64,000 bases of DNA from Neospora caninum Liverpool (lineage: Eukaryota; Apicomplexa; Conoidasida; Eucoccidiorida; Sarcocystidae). The notes under the pieces were generated by a model, which saw only the letters and a program-made list of their open reading frames with translations, searched no databases and had not been told where the DNA came from. The stretch spans positions 434,001-498,000 of the forward strand of contig NC_018398.1 of NCBI RefSeq assembly GCF_000208865.1, written 5' to 3'. Both the position numbers and the translations under genes were made by a program. This document shows, one piece after another, positions 1 to 12,500 of the stretch. Positions within the stretch are counted from its first letter, which is position 1, and each line of letters opens with the position of its first letter.

Positions 1-433
1 CGGCGAAGTCTGTCGTCGGACCGTAAACCCGAAACGCATGATGCAGTCACGTTTTCGACAAACACACAGAGCTACAGGAAGCGAAACCGTCCCTGTCCGT
101 CAAGAAGCATTTGCTTCAACCTTCTCCACCCAAAATCTGCGGTGTTGGCGAAACGTTCTTCACCTCGAACTCCCTTTTCTCTCATAACTCACACAGCTAA
201 CTGCATGAGAGAACGCTCGTAAACAAATCCACAAATTAATCTATTTACCTATATATATATATATATATATAAACTGTTTCTATTTGCGGGCTCAGGAGGT
301 CCCAGGCTATGGCCTCACACAAAAACACGGATACACATCGATTCTGAGTGTACGCATATTTAGATGCACACCAAGGTAAACCCACAAACATATATATATA
401 TATATATACATATATATTTGTGTAAATGTAAGG
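1..433. other. 3' flank of NAA10-like gene
   Basis: No gene is visible. The stretch holds two (TA)n tracts, at about 250-271 and 391-420, and presumably the 3' untranslated region of the acetyltransferase gene or an alternative last exon. Confidence 0.5.
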
Positions 434-3063
434 TCAATAGTAGGAACTCGAAGGGAATCTGGACCGATCTGTGGCGCCTTCACTTACTCCTGGAGACGCG
501 GCGGCGTCTGAAGCGGAGTTTTTCGCTTCTTCGCTGGTCTTCGCCACTGCCCTGTCCGCTGAGGCACTCTGGGGTTCTGGTCCAAGAGAAGCGCCTTTCT
601 TCGTTTTCCTTTTCTCTGCAGCAAAAGCAGAGAAAAGACGGCAGAAACGCAGGTGGGAAAGGAAAAGCCGCGCCGGAGCGCGAGGCCTGCGCGCGAGCGA
701 GGCAAGGCTGTCCCTCGAAGTGCGGGAAAGAGAGAAGATGGACCAGCTTCACAGAGAGCGCCTGTTCACAGAAATAGGTCTTTCCGCCTTAATCGGCTTC
801 TCTGACAAAAGGGTATTCGTGTTGAGAAACCTCTCCGCACTCTGACTTCCATTCGTTTTTCGACACGGAAAGTCTCGATTCAAACGGAGAAAAGGAGAGG
901 CAAGCGGACGAATTCATGCGTGCGAACCGCGAGGGAAGAACACAAGACAGCGATATATACCGCCAATGAAGAGAAGGAAACACGCGTGTGTTTGTCTCCT
1001 TTTTTTTCGGCAACTTCCAGCTCCTCTCTCGCTCTGCTTACCTGAGAAGTAGTTCCTCATGCTGAACGCATCTTCCTTATCGGCATAGTACTCCTTGTCG
1101 ACATCGTGGATCCTGGGAAAGACAACAAAAGAGAAGAAACGCGCTCTGTGTGCGCATGGACAGCGAGAGGAAGCGCCGCACGCACCCGCCGAACCGAAAC
1201 GCAGGCGCGCGGAAGAGGCACGGAAACGCATGCAGCGGTTTGTTCTCACAGACAACATTGGGAAGAAACGAACCTGTAGCCGAGTGTGTGCTTGTAGAGC
1301 GAGTAGGCCGCTCGGTTGGTGACGCGCACGTGGAGGGAGGCGTATTCGGCGTCGAAGACTTCCTCCATGCCGTGCTCTGAAGCGAACAGTACCGGGTACC
1401 CGCACATTGGTGGAGTTTGCGGAAACGGAACGAAACGAACGAGAGTTTAAAAGAGAAGAGACGGCTCGCTGGGAGAGAGAGGGAAAAAACGGCAATCTTC
1501 GAATGCGAATCTGTCGCGACGCCCCAACGACACCGAGAGGAAACATATCAGAACGGAGGCAGAGTGAAGACAAACGAAACGAACAAATGGTCGGAATCGA
1601 GCACGTCAAAGGCAAAAACATAGAAGAAAACGAACTGCCTCTGTGCAAATAGACAGGACATGTCCGCCGATATATATATATATATATATGGGTGGTTGTG
1701 GGATTGTCTGTATGTGGGGAGATGCGGGAGACAATCGCATGCACGAAACTGTCAACTCACGTGTTAAATTCATGAGTTTGGAGGCGAGTCCGAGTTTGCG
1801 GCTCTGCCGCAGAACTGCGACGGACGTAACGTGGCCATGTCGGTCTGCAGGATCGTCTTCCTCTCTGCGGGAAGGGAACAACCCGCATCGGAGACCATTA
1901 CTAAATCCATTTTCATGAATGCACATGGGTAGACCAAAGTATTCCGTATAAGACAAACTCAGGAGGAGCCTGCCAAAAAGTGAATTCGATATTCGTGCAG
2001 CGAAGAAACAACACAGAGGCGACGCGGTTTAAAGAACCTAGGAGGCGAAGCAGCCCCGAAGTCCAACCGCACATGGAAAAGTGCAGACTGCACTGAGATC
2101 GGGGAGAAGCCGGAGGCAGCGAAGAGGCGAGTAACGGCCAGAAAAGGACGAGGAGCCAGCGAAAGGGAAGAGGCGATACGCGCGTACACGAGACAGACGG
2201 CGGGAGGCGAGACTCCTGAGCTGTGAGGAGGCGCACTTGGGCACCAAGGAAGACGGACGATCCCCGTGCAGCACCAAGACGAAGGGAAACGACAGGGTAA
2301 GGCAAGCAGGGAAGAGGCATGGCACTCCATTGCAGGACGAAGGAAATCCGGTCATATCCTAGCTTGGAATGGCCGAAAACAACGTGCAAGCAATTCCCTT
2401 GTCACGCCCTCGATGTGGTATTTTGCGGATAATCTTGGGGGCATATTTATATCCCTATTCAGCTGCCTACCAGATCTACATCTATGCTGATAGAGCGATA
2501 ATCAAATCTATGGAGATGCCTACAGAGATGTTTATGTGCATGTTTGCAGGTAGTTATGTACATATATATATATATATATTCATGTGTGTGGATGTATCGT
2601 CACCGTGGGGAAGGAGAATTGTACTGTTTCATCTTGCTTCGTTTTCCTTTTCGTGGGACTTCCGAGTTTGCCGGAAGTCGACAGGCTCCTCCCGCGTCTT
2701 GTATTTGCCGCAAGATGGGGATTCACGGGGAGTTGCAATTGCGCGCAAGTTCCCCCTTGGGGGTGTTGGACGAGTAGGTAACGAGAATCACGGACTCTTC
2801 ACTCCGCGCTTTTTTCCCGCAGCCTTAGAGAACCCCAACGCGTGCGCTGTCTCTGGTTCCTCTGCTTTCTGCGCGACTTACAGTTTGGCCAGAACGTAGC
2901 CGACGAGTTTCCCTCCAGAGTCGTGAGAGACGCTGAGGAGCTGCGGCCAAGAGACCGCGTGGAAGAAGTAGTACTTCATAATGTAATTCTCCGGGAGGTT
3001 GATCAAGTTCGCGTTTTGCATGGCGAACAAATCAAACACGTCTCCACGGCGCAGCGTCGCCAT
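434..3063 (-). CDS. NAA10: N-alpha-acetyltransferase catalytic subunit (NAA10/ARD1-like)
   Basis: Five exons with matching phases: 3063-2882, 1864-1761, 1376-1274, 1112-1042, 615-434; 213 residues against about 235 in human. The family is the catalytic subunit of the NatA complex, which acetylates protein N-termini at the ribosome from acetyl-CoA. Exon 1 carries the hallmark INLPENYIMKYYFFHAVSWP and GKLVGYVLAKL. Exon 2 carries HGHVTSVAV and the acetyl-CoA loop RKLGLA (R/Q-x-x-G-x-A). Exon 3 carries EYASLHVRVTNRAAYSLY and exon 4 KEYYADKEDAFSMR. These are the GNAT core in order. The start is the ATG preceding ATLRRGDVFDLF, in context CCAAGATGG. The terminal exon encodes a lysine-, alanine- and serine-rich tail like that of other NAA10 proteins; its end is the least certain part because a GTAAGT lies inside it (87 to 82 of block 482-487). 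Confidence 0.92.
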
Positions 3064-5100
3064 CTTGGACGCCTCGACTAACACGAGAAGAATCCGAACA
3101 CGAGGCGAACTGGGAAAGAAACGAAGGTAAAGGGAAGAACAGAGAGGAAGAAAACAGAGGAATGCGAGGAGAGGCAAGAACGGAAGAGCGACAAGCAGAT
3201 AGGCAGAAGAGGGGAGCGCACGATAGGCAGTCTTGGAGTCAGCGCGTAGAGGAAATTCGACACACTCGGGTCTCAGTGCCCACCTTGGCGGAAGAGAAGA
3301 TCTTCGTTGCTTTCTTGTTTCCCCAGGAACGATGGGAAGGAAAGAGAGAGAGGCGTCGCACAGAGGCAGGAGGGACACAGACCGAGCGAGTCCCGTGAAC
3401 GGGCGGAGAGAGGGAACAGCCAAGAGCGCAGGGAAGAGAACCACGGTTTTTGGGCAGCGGGGGGGGGAGCACGACGGGGAAAGAAGTTGAACAATTCTGG
3501 TGCGAGCTCAGCTAGCAGAAACCGGGACGCCGAAAGGAAGATACATGTGATGCCAGGTGAGAACAGCGGATGCATGCGCCCGCCAGCATGCAAGAAAAAA
3601 AGGCGCTTCCTGGCTAGGGCGGCTGCAACAAGCGAAACAGATTCCGCGAACCCTGTTGACCAGAAAAGGAGAAGAAGCGGGCAGATTCACAGCAAGTCGA
3701 ACAAGGAGGAGAACCTGGAGATTCGTTGTCCATTGGGCACGGAATTACGTACACAGGAAAAGACACTCTCTCGACAAGGGAGAACGTGGCCCGTAACGTT
3801 CTCAAGTCAACCTCGAGTCTGTGCAGTTGAACCGTTCGATGCAGAATGTCAGTACACATGTAAGTTACACGTAGCGAGTTGCCTTGGGTGTGAGCAGCAA
3901 ATCCATAGCTGTTGCATATATCTCCAGAGATAACCCGTCTCTTCGAGAAACGTTATACATACAGTGTGCGAATTGCTCCTCTGTGGGTGGGAAGGCTCTG
4001 GACTTTCTCGGCCTCACGTGAGGAGATCTGCTTTGTCTTTTCACAACACTCGGCTGGAACACCTCGTGGCTTCTGAAAAACAAGCTCTTATAACTGCCGC
4101 AATGTGAGCCTGAGTCCACGCAGCAGCAGGCTCGCCGCCTCGACGCCGCCGCGAGTAAGAGCAGGACAAGGGACGAGGTACGTTTCTCTTTTTTAGAAAC
4201 CGATTTGATTTAGGACGCGTTGCGCCGAGTAGTGCAACGCGTCGGGAAGCCAGACAACCTTCAGAACGCACATTCTTGTCGCAAGAATCCGTACGCTGGC
4301 CACGTGCGACGCACTGTGGAGTCTCCTCTCCACGGCATAGATCGCCTGCTGCGTCTTCAACTGACCAGCGAGTTTCCGTACACTGTTTCTCGAGAGGCTG
4401 CTCAGCCGCTTTCCTGTCGCGGTTCCGGTGGGCATCCGGGTGTTCCCAGACACCAGAAACCACAGCCGGGATCCTTCTGCGCGTTTAACAAACGCGCTCG
4501 TGAGTTCGCGGTTCGCTCCACAGTCTCCGAATCACTCCGGGGACTACCTAGCCCGCACCTCGGGGGTTTTCATCCGGCCGCGCAGAAAGCGCCGGCTGGG
4601 CAGTGTGCTCCCCGTATGCGCTTGTGTTCCAGGGGACATTGTCTTTCAACGGAAACTGTAGTGCTGCGTGTTACTACACTGCTTTTGTCGGAAGGTGGAG
4701 AAAAACGACAACCGGTCACCAGCTCGACTCTCCCTCATTCCGACGAGTTGCTGACGTGCCTTTCGTCTCTAGTGGTTTGCTCCAGCGTACTGGGAAGATC
4801 GTCGCTGCGCGGCATGGAAAGCGACACTGGCTAGGTCGACCCTTCAGGGGGGCGTATGCTGAAAGGAAACCCATTCCCTTAGCGTCAAACGCCAAGCAGT
4901 TTGGCTATGTTCCATGAAAAAATGTACTACAGATTCAAAGGACGAAGCCAGATCCGGTGAAATGTGTCATGGGTCGTGTCCGGACACCGTCGGAACAATC
5001 ACTTAGCGGACACAGCACGTGTTGACGCGAAGCTGAAAAATGCACAGCCATGCGCCCCGTCAACAAGGCACCGAAACAAGTATAACGGCCAACGACAAAC
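3064..5100. other. Intergenic: NAA10 upstream region and cytochrome c 3' flank
   Basis: About 2 kb without a supportable gene; short open frames on both strands show no family signature or coherent splice sites. The plus strand at 3120-3500 is purine-rich, so the minus strand is pyrimidine-rich, as expected for the leader of the minus-strand acetyltransferase gene. A TGCATGC motif lies at 3571-3577. Confidence 0.5.
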
Positions 5101-6258
5101 TCATTTACTGGAGGCATCAACAAGGTAAGCAATCAGATCTGCGCGCTCCTTCTCCTTCTTAATACCAGCAAACACCATCTTCGTGCCCGGAATGTACGTC
5201 TTCGGATTCAACAAGTACTCCCACAAGTGCTTCTCGGACCAGACAATGCCGCTGGTCTTGTTCGCATCCGAGTACGGGAAATCTGCCTTTCCACTTTCAC
5301 GGCCAATGAAGCCGTGCAAGTTCGGTCCGGCCTTCGCTGCTCCTCCTGTGCACAACACACACACACACACACTTGAATGTTCTTCTCTGCTGGCCTTGCC
5401 CAGCGTGTACAAGTCCTCTTCGTCAGCGCTACGCCTCCCTCGAACTTCTGGTTAAGCGAATGACGTTAGCTTCCGTCCTAGGTTCCTATGCCATGTGAGT
5501 GACGGCAGTTTCACCCGCGCTCTGGGGATGTCGCCTGCGCCCAGACACGACTTGAGATCTCTATTACTGCCACATCTTCTTCCTATCCTGCACAAACTGC
5601 AAAATTTAAAGTCAGCATTCTTCCATGTGTTTCTCAGCCGCGGTGGACATTCTCCTGGGCGTCCATAACTCTTCTACGGGAGCACAGACCAGCTGCACGC
5701 CGAATCACCGACGTTCCCCATTTCCTTTTCCTCTCCTAGTCCGTGTCTGCAACTCATGAGCATCACGCTTCACGAAGCGCACGACAGCATTCGAGTCCCT
5801 CACAGACGCAGAAACAAATCAAATTTGCGACGAACCCAACCAGGAAAAAAGAACGTCCAGCAACTGGGGTGACTACGTTGTCACCAAGACGCAGCTGCTT
5901 TACGCTCCCCTTGCCTAAAAACTACTCAAACACGGTAGGCGGAACAGTTTCAGTTACCGAAACTCGGTTTTAAAACCATCGCAAATGACGAGATTGTAGG
6001 ACCGAGAATGCAGGAGAGGGCTCGGAAACCGGGGGTACATAACCCTGCGTTCAGCTGCTCCGTCCCACAGGAACCACGCGGTTTCCCTCGGGCAACAGAC
6101 ACACAAAGGTCCAGAACGTTGGGATTTTTCAGATGGTGGCGAAAAACTCACTTACCAGCATTGATTGTGTGGCACTGGGAGCATTTGGCCTTGAAAACTT
6201 TCGCGCCGGCTTTGATGTCGCCAGACGGGACTTGGACGTCAGGTTCGGCCCGCGACAT
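5101..6258 (-). CDS. Cytochrome c (mitochondrial electron carrier)
   Basis: Two exons, 6258-6156 and 5345-5101, joined in phase 1 and giving 115 residues, the usual size for a eukaryotic cytochrome c. It shuttles electrons between complex III and cytochrome oxidase in the mitochondrial intermembrane space. Exon 1 contains the heme attachment motif CSQCH within [10 protein letters not shown]. Exon 2 contains [15 protein letters not shown], the [20 protein letters not shown] stretch, the axial methionine in [11 protein letters not shown] and ERADLIAYL. The start ATG opens the first exon just before SRAEPDVQ. The single intron (about 810 bp) ends beside an (AC)n tract. Nothing is missing from the fold. 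Identification is firm; only the untranslated regions are unknown. Confidence 0.96.
5355..5372. repeat. (AC)n microsatellite
   Basis: Dinucleotide tract in the cytochrome c intron, a few bases upstream (in minus-strand sense) of the exon 2 acceptor. Confidence 0.8.
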
Positions 6259-9200
6259 TGTGCTTTTGTTCACTTGACGTCCAACAAATAGTTTTGCTTC
6301 CCTCGCAAACGTCGACGAACGTCCGGTTGGACGAAAAATATCACAATTTAGAGTAAAACGCTTTTCCGAACGGACCAACTGTGTCTGGGTTTTGTTCGGA
6401 GTGCACCTGCGGCTGCTGATCCCGGAGACGGATTTTGTGTAATGGCTGCATGCATGCTTTCGCGCTTGGCCCATCCGCAGCGTGGCCCGCGGGGACCAAC
6501 TCGTGGCTTCCAGAGAAAAGCCGACCGCCACACTCTCGGGCAACGCCGTCTCTCTACCCCACCGTGCAGGAACGTTCACCACCTGTTCCTGAAAAGGTAT
6601 TATTCCCGCCCGGAAAACGCAGGTCCACACTCGTGGAGCCCACCCAAGGCGGCTTCTCCTAGAAACCACGAAGTCGACGGTTTCGCAGCCCCCTGGTTCG
6701 AGAGCTAACAGGAAGCCCCGCAGTCACGACCGACCGACGCGGCGGGCATGGCCCGTTGTGTACTCTGGGCACACTTCGTATCGGGGGGATCTGCTGGCCG
6801 GCGGCCGGGAATCTGCTGCGGGTGCGTTTCGTGTCTCTGCAACCTCTCTGTCTGCTTAGGATGGCTGCCAGGATAACTCAACTTGCGGTAGCTACGAGGT
6901 GGCTAGCATGTGAGAGACACGTGCAAGAAACGTGAGACCAGACGGCTTCAGCGGAATGGGGAGTCGAGCGGCGTGGACTCCCCGCTGTGCCGTGGTTAAA
7001 CAGCAACCTGCTCCACCGCGACAACTCTGCCTCAGTTTAACCTGGAGTCCAGTCTGAGCCGATCGTAACTGGCGAAAGGCGTGCGCACGTGTGCACTTTC
7101 CGCAGTCGTGGGGGGAAGTTGACACACCAGCTTTAGGCTGGACACTGCTTGCGACGTCTCTCGGCGAATCCCATCGGCGCGTGCGCCCGTTTACAGCTAT
7201 ATGTATGAAGAAGCCTCCAACACACGAGGGACTTGCACAGACTTGCACCATAGAAAGCTCTTGCGGCCACCTGCGTGAACCGTGCTTCCCTTCAGCGCGC
7301 CGGGGACAGCTGATTTCTCCAAAGTTTCGAAGAAGACGCGCATAGCTGTTGTGGCCCGTCTCTTCACTGCAACGGGCCCTCCACACCCGTGAGAAACCCT
7401 CTAGACTCCAAAGGTTACCCGTGCATGCGTGTGAGGTGGGAAAAAACCGGACCAAGCAAGTACACACACGGGGACCACAAAGTGTAGTTCTGGCGACAGA
7501 GCCACAGTCACTGGGGCGGTAACTGGTCAGCCTTCAGTGTCACGGGGTAAACTCCGGCACGAGCCTCCGTGAGCGTTCGTTTCGCTCTCATGCACGCCGT
7601 CCAGCCGTGCAGGCAGGCGAACGCACTGGAAGGGCACGAAATGGACTACTCTCGATTCTCATTGGTTTTGCGTCCCAGGCACTCTTTCCCTTCATGCTGG
7701 ACCTGGCACGTGGAGTGGGTCCATCGCCGCGAGACACTCCGCACCTTCATTTCAACGGGTTTCCCCATCAAGAACTGCAAGTGGTTTCCACCGAATGGCT
7801 AGAGGTTCGGAAAAGATCAGCGTCCAATATGCTCAAGTTTGGTGACAGACGGCCAAGCTTGCACACAGAGCCTCTCACCCGCAGGCTTCACCTCAGGCCG
7901 GCGGGTCCAACAGCAAAAGCCATGACGCGTCTGCCTAGGGGATGTAGGCTCGCCCGGATTCACCAGCCTGATCGCCCCTGTAGCTGCAGCGACGCATGTG
8001 CCAGGCTCGCGTCAGGCGAAGCGATCGTACATTCCCCCGTTAGCCCGTTTGCGGACTCCCGCTGCGAGTCTCTTTCCGCCGTTCACGCGTGTGACGTAGC
8101 TTGACTCTCGGGCAACCTCTCTATCCTCTCTAGGTGTGAAGCTACCGTAGGCGGTGATCCCCCACGGCTGTCAGTCTTATCTTCATACTCGCGTTACTTT
8201 TTACTCCGCTGACACAGAAAAGTGGAGCTCGGCAACTCACCAGTGGTGAGATTCAAGCAGATCGCCACGGTCCACTCAGTCTTCTGTGCAAGCGCTGACC
8301 TCGGACCTCCGCCTCGAGTCGGATTTTTCGCGTGTCCTGGCCCCAGCGTTCTCTTTGTTGCACACACTCTCTTCTGATACACCTCTTATCCACGTGGATG
8401 CCTAGCGAGGCAGAGAAACGCGCAGCCGCGCAGCCGCGCGACGTGCGCACGCGAGAGCGAGGGTAGCACACGGTGCCGGAGAGGGAGAAGAACGCAAGGC
8501 CAAAGTGTTAGCCTACTGGCACACAAGAAAACGTCCCTTCTGCCCGCAGGTGGTGCAAAATGACTTGGATGGTCTTGGAAAACCGTCGCCTCCGCCGAGG
8601 ACGGCCGCCGCCCGCGTCGGGCCAGTGCGAGGCGTCACACCGGAGTCGGCTTGCCGGGCGCCTCTGGGGCCAGCGGGGATTCTTGTGTCGCCAGACTTGC
8701 AAGGCGCACAGAGGCCAGCCTCGAAAACTCTCGAAGAGCGGTCGTTCCTCGACGCATGCGCTCTTCAGCCGGCGAGACACCTTCCCGGTTTTCTCAAACT
8801 CGCCTTTCCGGCAATCTCGGACGTCCTTTCCTCTCGACGCTCTCCGGGGGCATTTACCCGAGCACACGCCGCGCGCAGCCGAGCTCGCCGTCACTCTAGC
8901 CCGACCTCGAACGCGCTGTGACTGTGAGAACTTTTACGAACGGAACGGTGCAGAGATCCACACTGTAACGCGAAATTTCTGCAGAATCGAACCGGTCTTC
9001 AAGCGTCCACCGTGAACTACTGGCGCGCTCACAGCGATCCGGGGATCCAGCTTTCCGCACATTTCGGTTGACATATTTCGGTTGACAGGTGTGGAGCTGC
9101 GCGGTCCCGCGTTTTTCACACCGTGGAAACTGACAGCAAACCTTAAGAAACGGTATTGACGAGACGCATCCCTTTACACTGTGCAGTTTCTTTCCGCCCG

Positions 9201-9576
9201 TGCGGTCTTCAAGCAGCACACCGTGCGAGTGTGTCGGGCCCCGCGACTGCGAGAGTTGCCACACTGGCGGAACGAGCTCCGCCAGTGTACGAGTCCGCGT
9301 AGGGCCTTACTGTTTCGATCTTCCCCAATCCCTCACACTTTGCTGGGTCGGCTTCCAGTCCAGCTTGACTACGGCGTACGTTCACTTCGTCCCGAGGGTG
9401 GTGTCGCCTTCTTTCGTTTCTCCAGCTGGGCTCTCGAGGGCTGTGCCGCCCCGACAAAGGTCGGCGGCCTTGGCGAATCATGCGGACTGCGCTGGAGGCC
9501 TTCCCACCGCATTCTCGAGTCGCTCTTCTGTTCACAACCGCGATCTGTAGAGCCCCTCCTCTCAAGAGCCGACACC
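6259..9576. other. Intergenic region between divergent genes, no supported gene
   Basis: Cytochrome c (minus) and the secreted-protein gene (plus) diverge from here, so both promoters should lie inside. Open frames up to about 165 codons exist on both strands (for example 7607-8104 and 8505-8921), but they overlap in several frames, are arginine- and serine-rich and lack recognisable motifs. An 8-bp unit (CGCGCAGC type) is repeated at about 8426-8445. Confidence 0.45.
6447..6457. promoter_or_regulatory. Overlapping TGCATGC motif upstream of cytochrome c
   Basis: The sequence TGCATGCATGC lies about 190 bp upstream of the cytochrome c start codon. TGCATGC is a recurrent promoter element in Toxoplasma. 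Position and motif fit a promoter role, but function is inferred. Confidence 0.35.
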
Positions 9577-12500
9577 ATGAAGGCCTTCCTCACCCTCACG
9601 ATTCTCCTTCAGCTTCTCTCTCCAGGTAGGAAAGGTCGGGGCCGGACAAGCGGCTAATTCGTCGTGAGAGCGCGGCACTCGCGGCTAATTCGTCGTGAGA
9701 GCGCGGCACTCGCGGCTAATTCGTCGTGAGAGCGCGGCACTCGCGGCCAATCCGCTCCTGTACTCGCCTGCAAAACCCCCGACACAGTGGGATCTCCTGG
9801 AGGCGGCGGGCGCGTGGCTGCGCCAGTGTTCTGTGTCAGGCGTGTGCTTTCTCCGAAAAAAACTGGAGCTGCGCACCGGGTCCGTACGACCCGACCAATT
9901 TCTGGACTGGGGAGCGCTGGCGGTTCCCTGTCTCCTTTCTGGGTCCCAAGAGGCTGTATCGACAGGGTGCTCCCCGCAGTCCTCGTCTTGTGCCCGTGAC
10001 AGAAATGCACCAACAGTGTGTACGCGTTCGTGTTTTGCGATCTGTAAAAAGGTGAGACGCCCGGTAGGATGCGGATGCCGGTACGACGGGGTGAAGTCAA
10101 ACGACGCGAATGGCATGCAGGAAAAGTACGACACGTCGCCAGACCCTGTCCTGAGTGTCTCCGCAGCCGAGAGCTACTCCGCGGTTCCGCGAAGGTCCGG
10201 AGGTCACCGGTCGCGAGGAGACACTCTGGACGCTCGGTCGCCTAGGAGCTTCTCGAAGACGCTGACTTGGAAGACGAAAGCCGAATCCAGCGGCGAAGCG
10301 TGCACGCTGAAGGCTCTTGAAACCGCAGGCGCCAGTCCCTCAGCGAGGGCCAAAGTAAAAAATTTGCGGGAGACGTCGCAGTTTGTGGACCTGGTCTATG
10401 AGAAGCGGCGGGAGGCAGCTCGACTCTGCGCGGCGGGGGAGACAGGCAAATGCGAATCGCCTGACGAGCCCATTTGGGAAACCTTGGGGCTCCAGAAACC
10501 AGCACGTGAGTGAAAGGCACATCCAACCTGTATCGCAAGGCGCCGCAGCGCCCGGAGGAGTCAGTGTGTGCTGAGTCTGTCTCGGCGATGCCAGGGTACA
10601 CTGCGTTACGATCTTTTTCTGTGGTTCCCCGGTCTGCTGACTCGAGCGCGGAGGGAAACGCGAAACCTCCTTCGCGCGGGCGGATAGCGCACAGAAAGAG
10701 CGAAACGCGAGTCGGCACGAAACATGCTCTGTTGAGGTCCTGACTTGTTTGGTTCGCAGCGTGCCCCACGATTCAATCCTTCAAGCTGTCCGAATGCGAG
10801 GGCTCGGAATCCACAGAGCTCGCCGAGTCCAGCGACACAGACGCCAAAGAGGCCCCACGGAAGAGAGCTGCGAACAGGAAGAAGCGCGCGAGACGGGACA
10901 CTGCGTCAGCCTCGGAGGCGTCGAGGACAGGCGCCACAAAACACCTCGCGGGCGCGGGGGAGGCCGGCTCAGAGGTTTCCGCGCACCAGGCGGAATCGAC
11001 CGCGCAAGTCCGGCCGCACCAGCCCCGTTTTGGGGGATCAACGAAGCTTCACAAGGCCGAAGAGCAGGTCGGCGCAACGCAGACGGAGGCGAGTGCCGCC
11101 GAGAACAACGACGAGGCGCGCACCCGCAGTGAAGGCGAGGCCCCCGAACTTGGCGCAAAGGCGAGCGGTCCGAGTGGCGAGGGTGAAGAAACCCCCACAG
11201 CAATGGGCAACACTGAGAACACCGGCGAGGGAAACACGAGCTCGGACAGCGCTGCGTCCGGGGAGGGCAAGGCGGATGCAGACGGCGAAGGCGCATTCGA
11301 CAGCGAGGAACACGTGAGTGCGTTGGACGGGCGGATCCCCGTTTCCGGTGGACGGCGCACCTGCGCAGGCGCAGAGTAGGACACATTTTCTGTCGCCGAA
11401 AAGCCGCGCCTTGGCAGGCTGGCCTCGCGCACTGTGTACACGTCAGCATTCTCTGAAGCACTCGACTCGAGGCACATGCCACTCTGTGCGTTTCTGTGCT
11501 GGGCGATCTGCAGGCCTTCGCGGAAGTCGAGGCGCAGAACGTTTTCGACATGATCAAAGACATGTTTGGCAACGGAATGGAAATCTCGGATCCGCAAAAC
11601 TTCGAGGGTGGGAACCAAGGTTCCTATTTCGACTTTATGTATCCGCAAAGTACAGACTACCCGTGGGCGTGCGTGTGCGACGAGAACCAGTACAAGCGGT
11701 GGGAAGCGAAGGAAATCCAGGCGGTGCCTTGCCGCAACCAAGTCGACATGTCTATCCAAGGCATTGTGGCTGCATGCAACCCGAAGAACCACAAAATGAA
11801 CGTTGCAGAACGAACGGGAGATCGACTGTATATTTCTGTCTGGCTTCCGGCGACGGCGTGCCTGGCTATCTGGATGTGGAACTAAGGCTGCAGCGACAGT
11901 CGACGCTGCAGGATGGAGGGTCTTTTCGGAGTTGCGTGGACACAAAGAGGAGATACAGAAAGCCGCGGTCTGTGGTTTCTTGCATGCATGGTCTCAAAGC
12001 AGGTGCGGGATAGATGCGGCGTCGTTGCCTCCTGAGATGTTGGAGGCGGGGGAGTACGCTTTTCTCCCTGTGGAACGCAAACGCGTCGACCTTTTCGAGG
12101 GAGTGTACATGTCGGACCCCGTGGAATGCATTTCTCAAACCAGGGAGCGTGACAGTCTCAACTGTGTGTAGACAAACACAACGTTAACGTTTCTCCGCTG
12201 TCGACCGTGAGATAACGCGGTGCACACCGCGGGCGCCTGTGCTTCTGCTAGACGCGTTTTGACCAGAAAACGGGCCGGCCGAGCTAAGCGAAGACGGGCG
12301 GCCTGTCAACCCGGTCTCTCCGGACCACGTGCGGTCGCGAGAGCTCGCCACCAAACTCCGCTTTTTCCTGACGCGCAACCGTTTCACGCTAGCAGAACCC
12401 CTCCCTGACGAAAAAAGACTGTTTGTTCCCGGCGTGTAGAACATAGAGAACACAGCTAGACCGACTCAGGCAGCTAAGCGGGTCTCAAACACCAGACGTT

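Noticed and set aside
7607..8921. Plus-strand open frames of 138-165 codons
   Set aside because: No motif, arginine/serine-rich composition, overlapped by frames on both strands, and no coherent splice sites.
9695..10166. Upstream part of a 272-codon plus-strand frame
   Set aside because: Treated as intron: the acceptor CTCCGCAG at 10166 joins the signal-peptide exon in phase, while the upstream part includes the 31-bp repeats.
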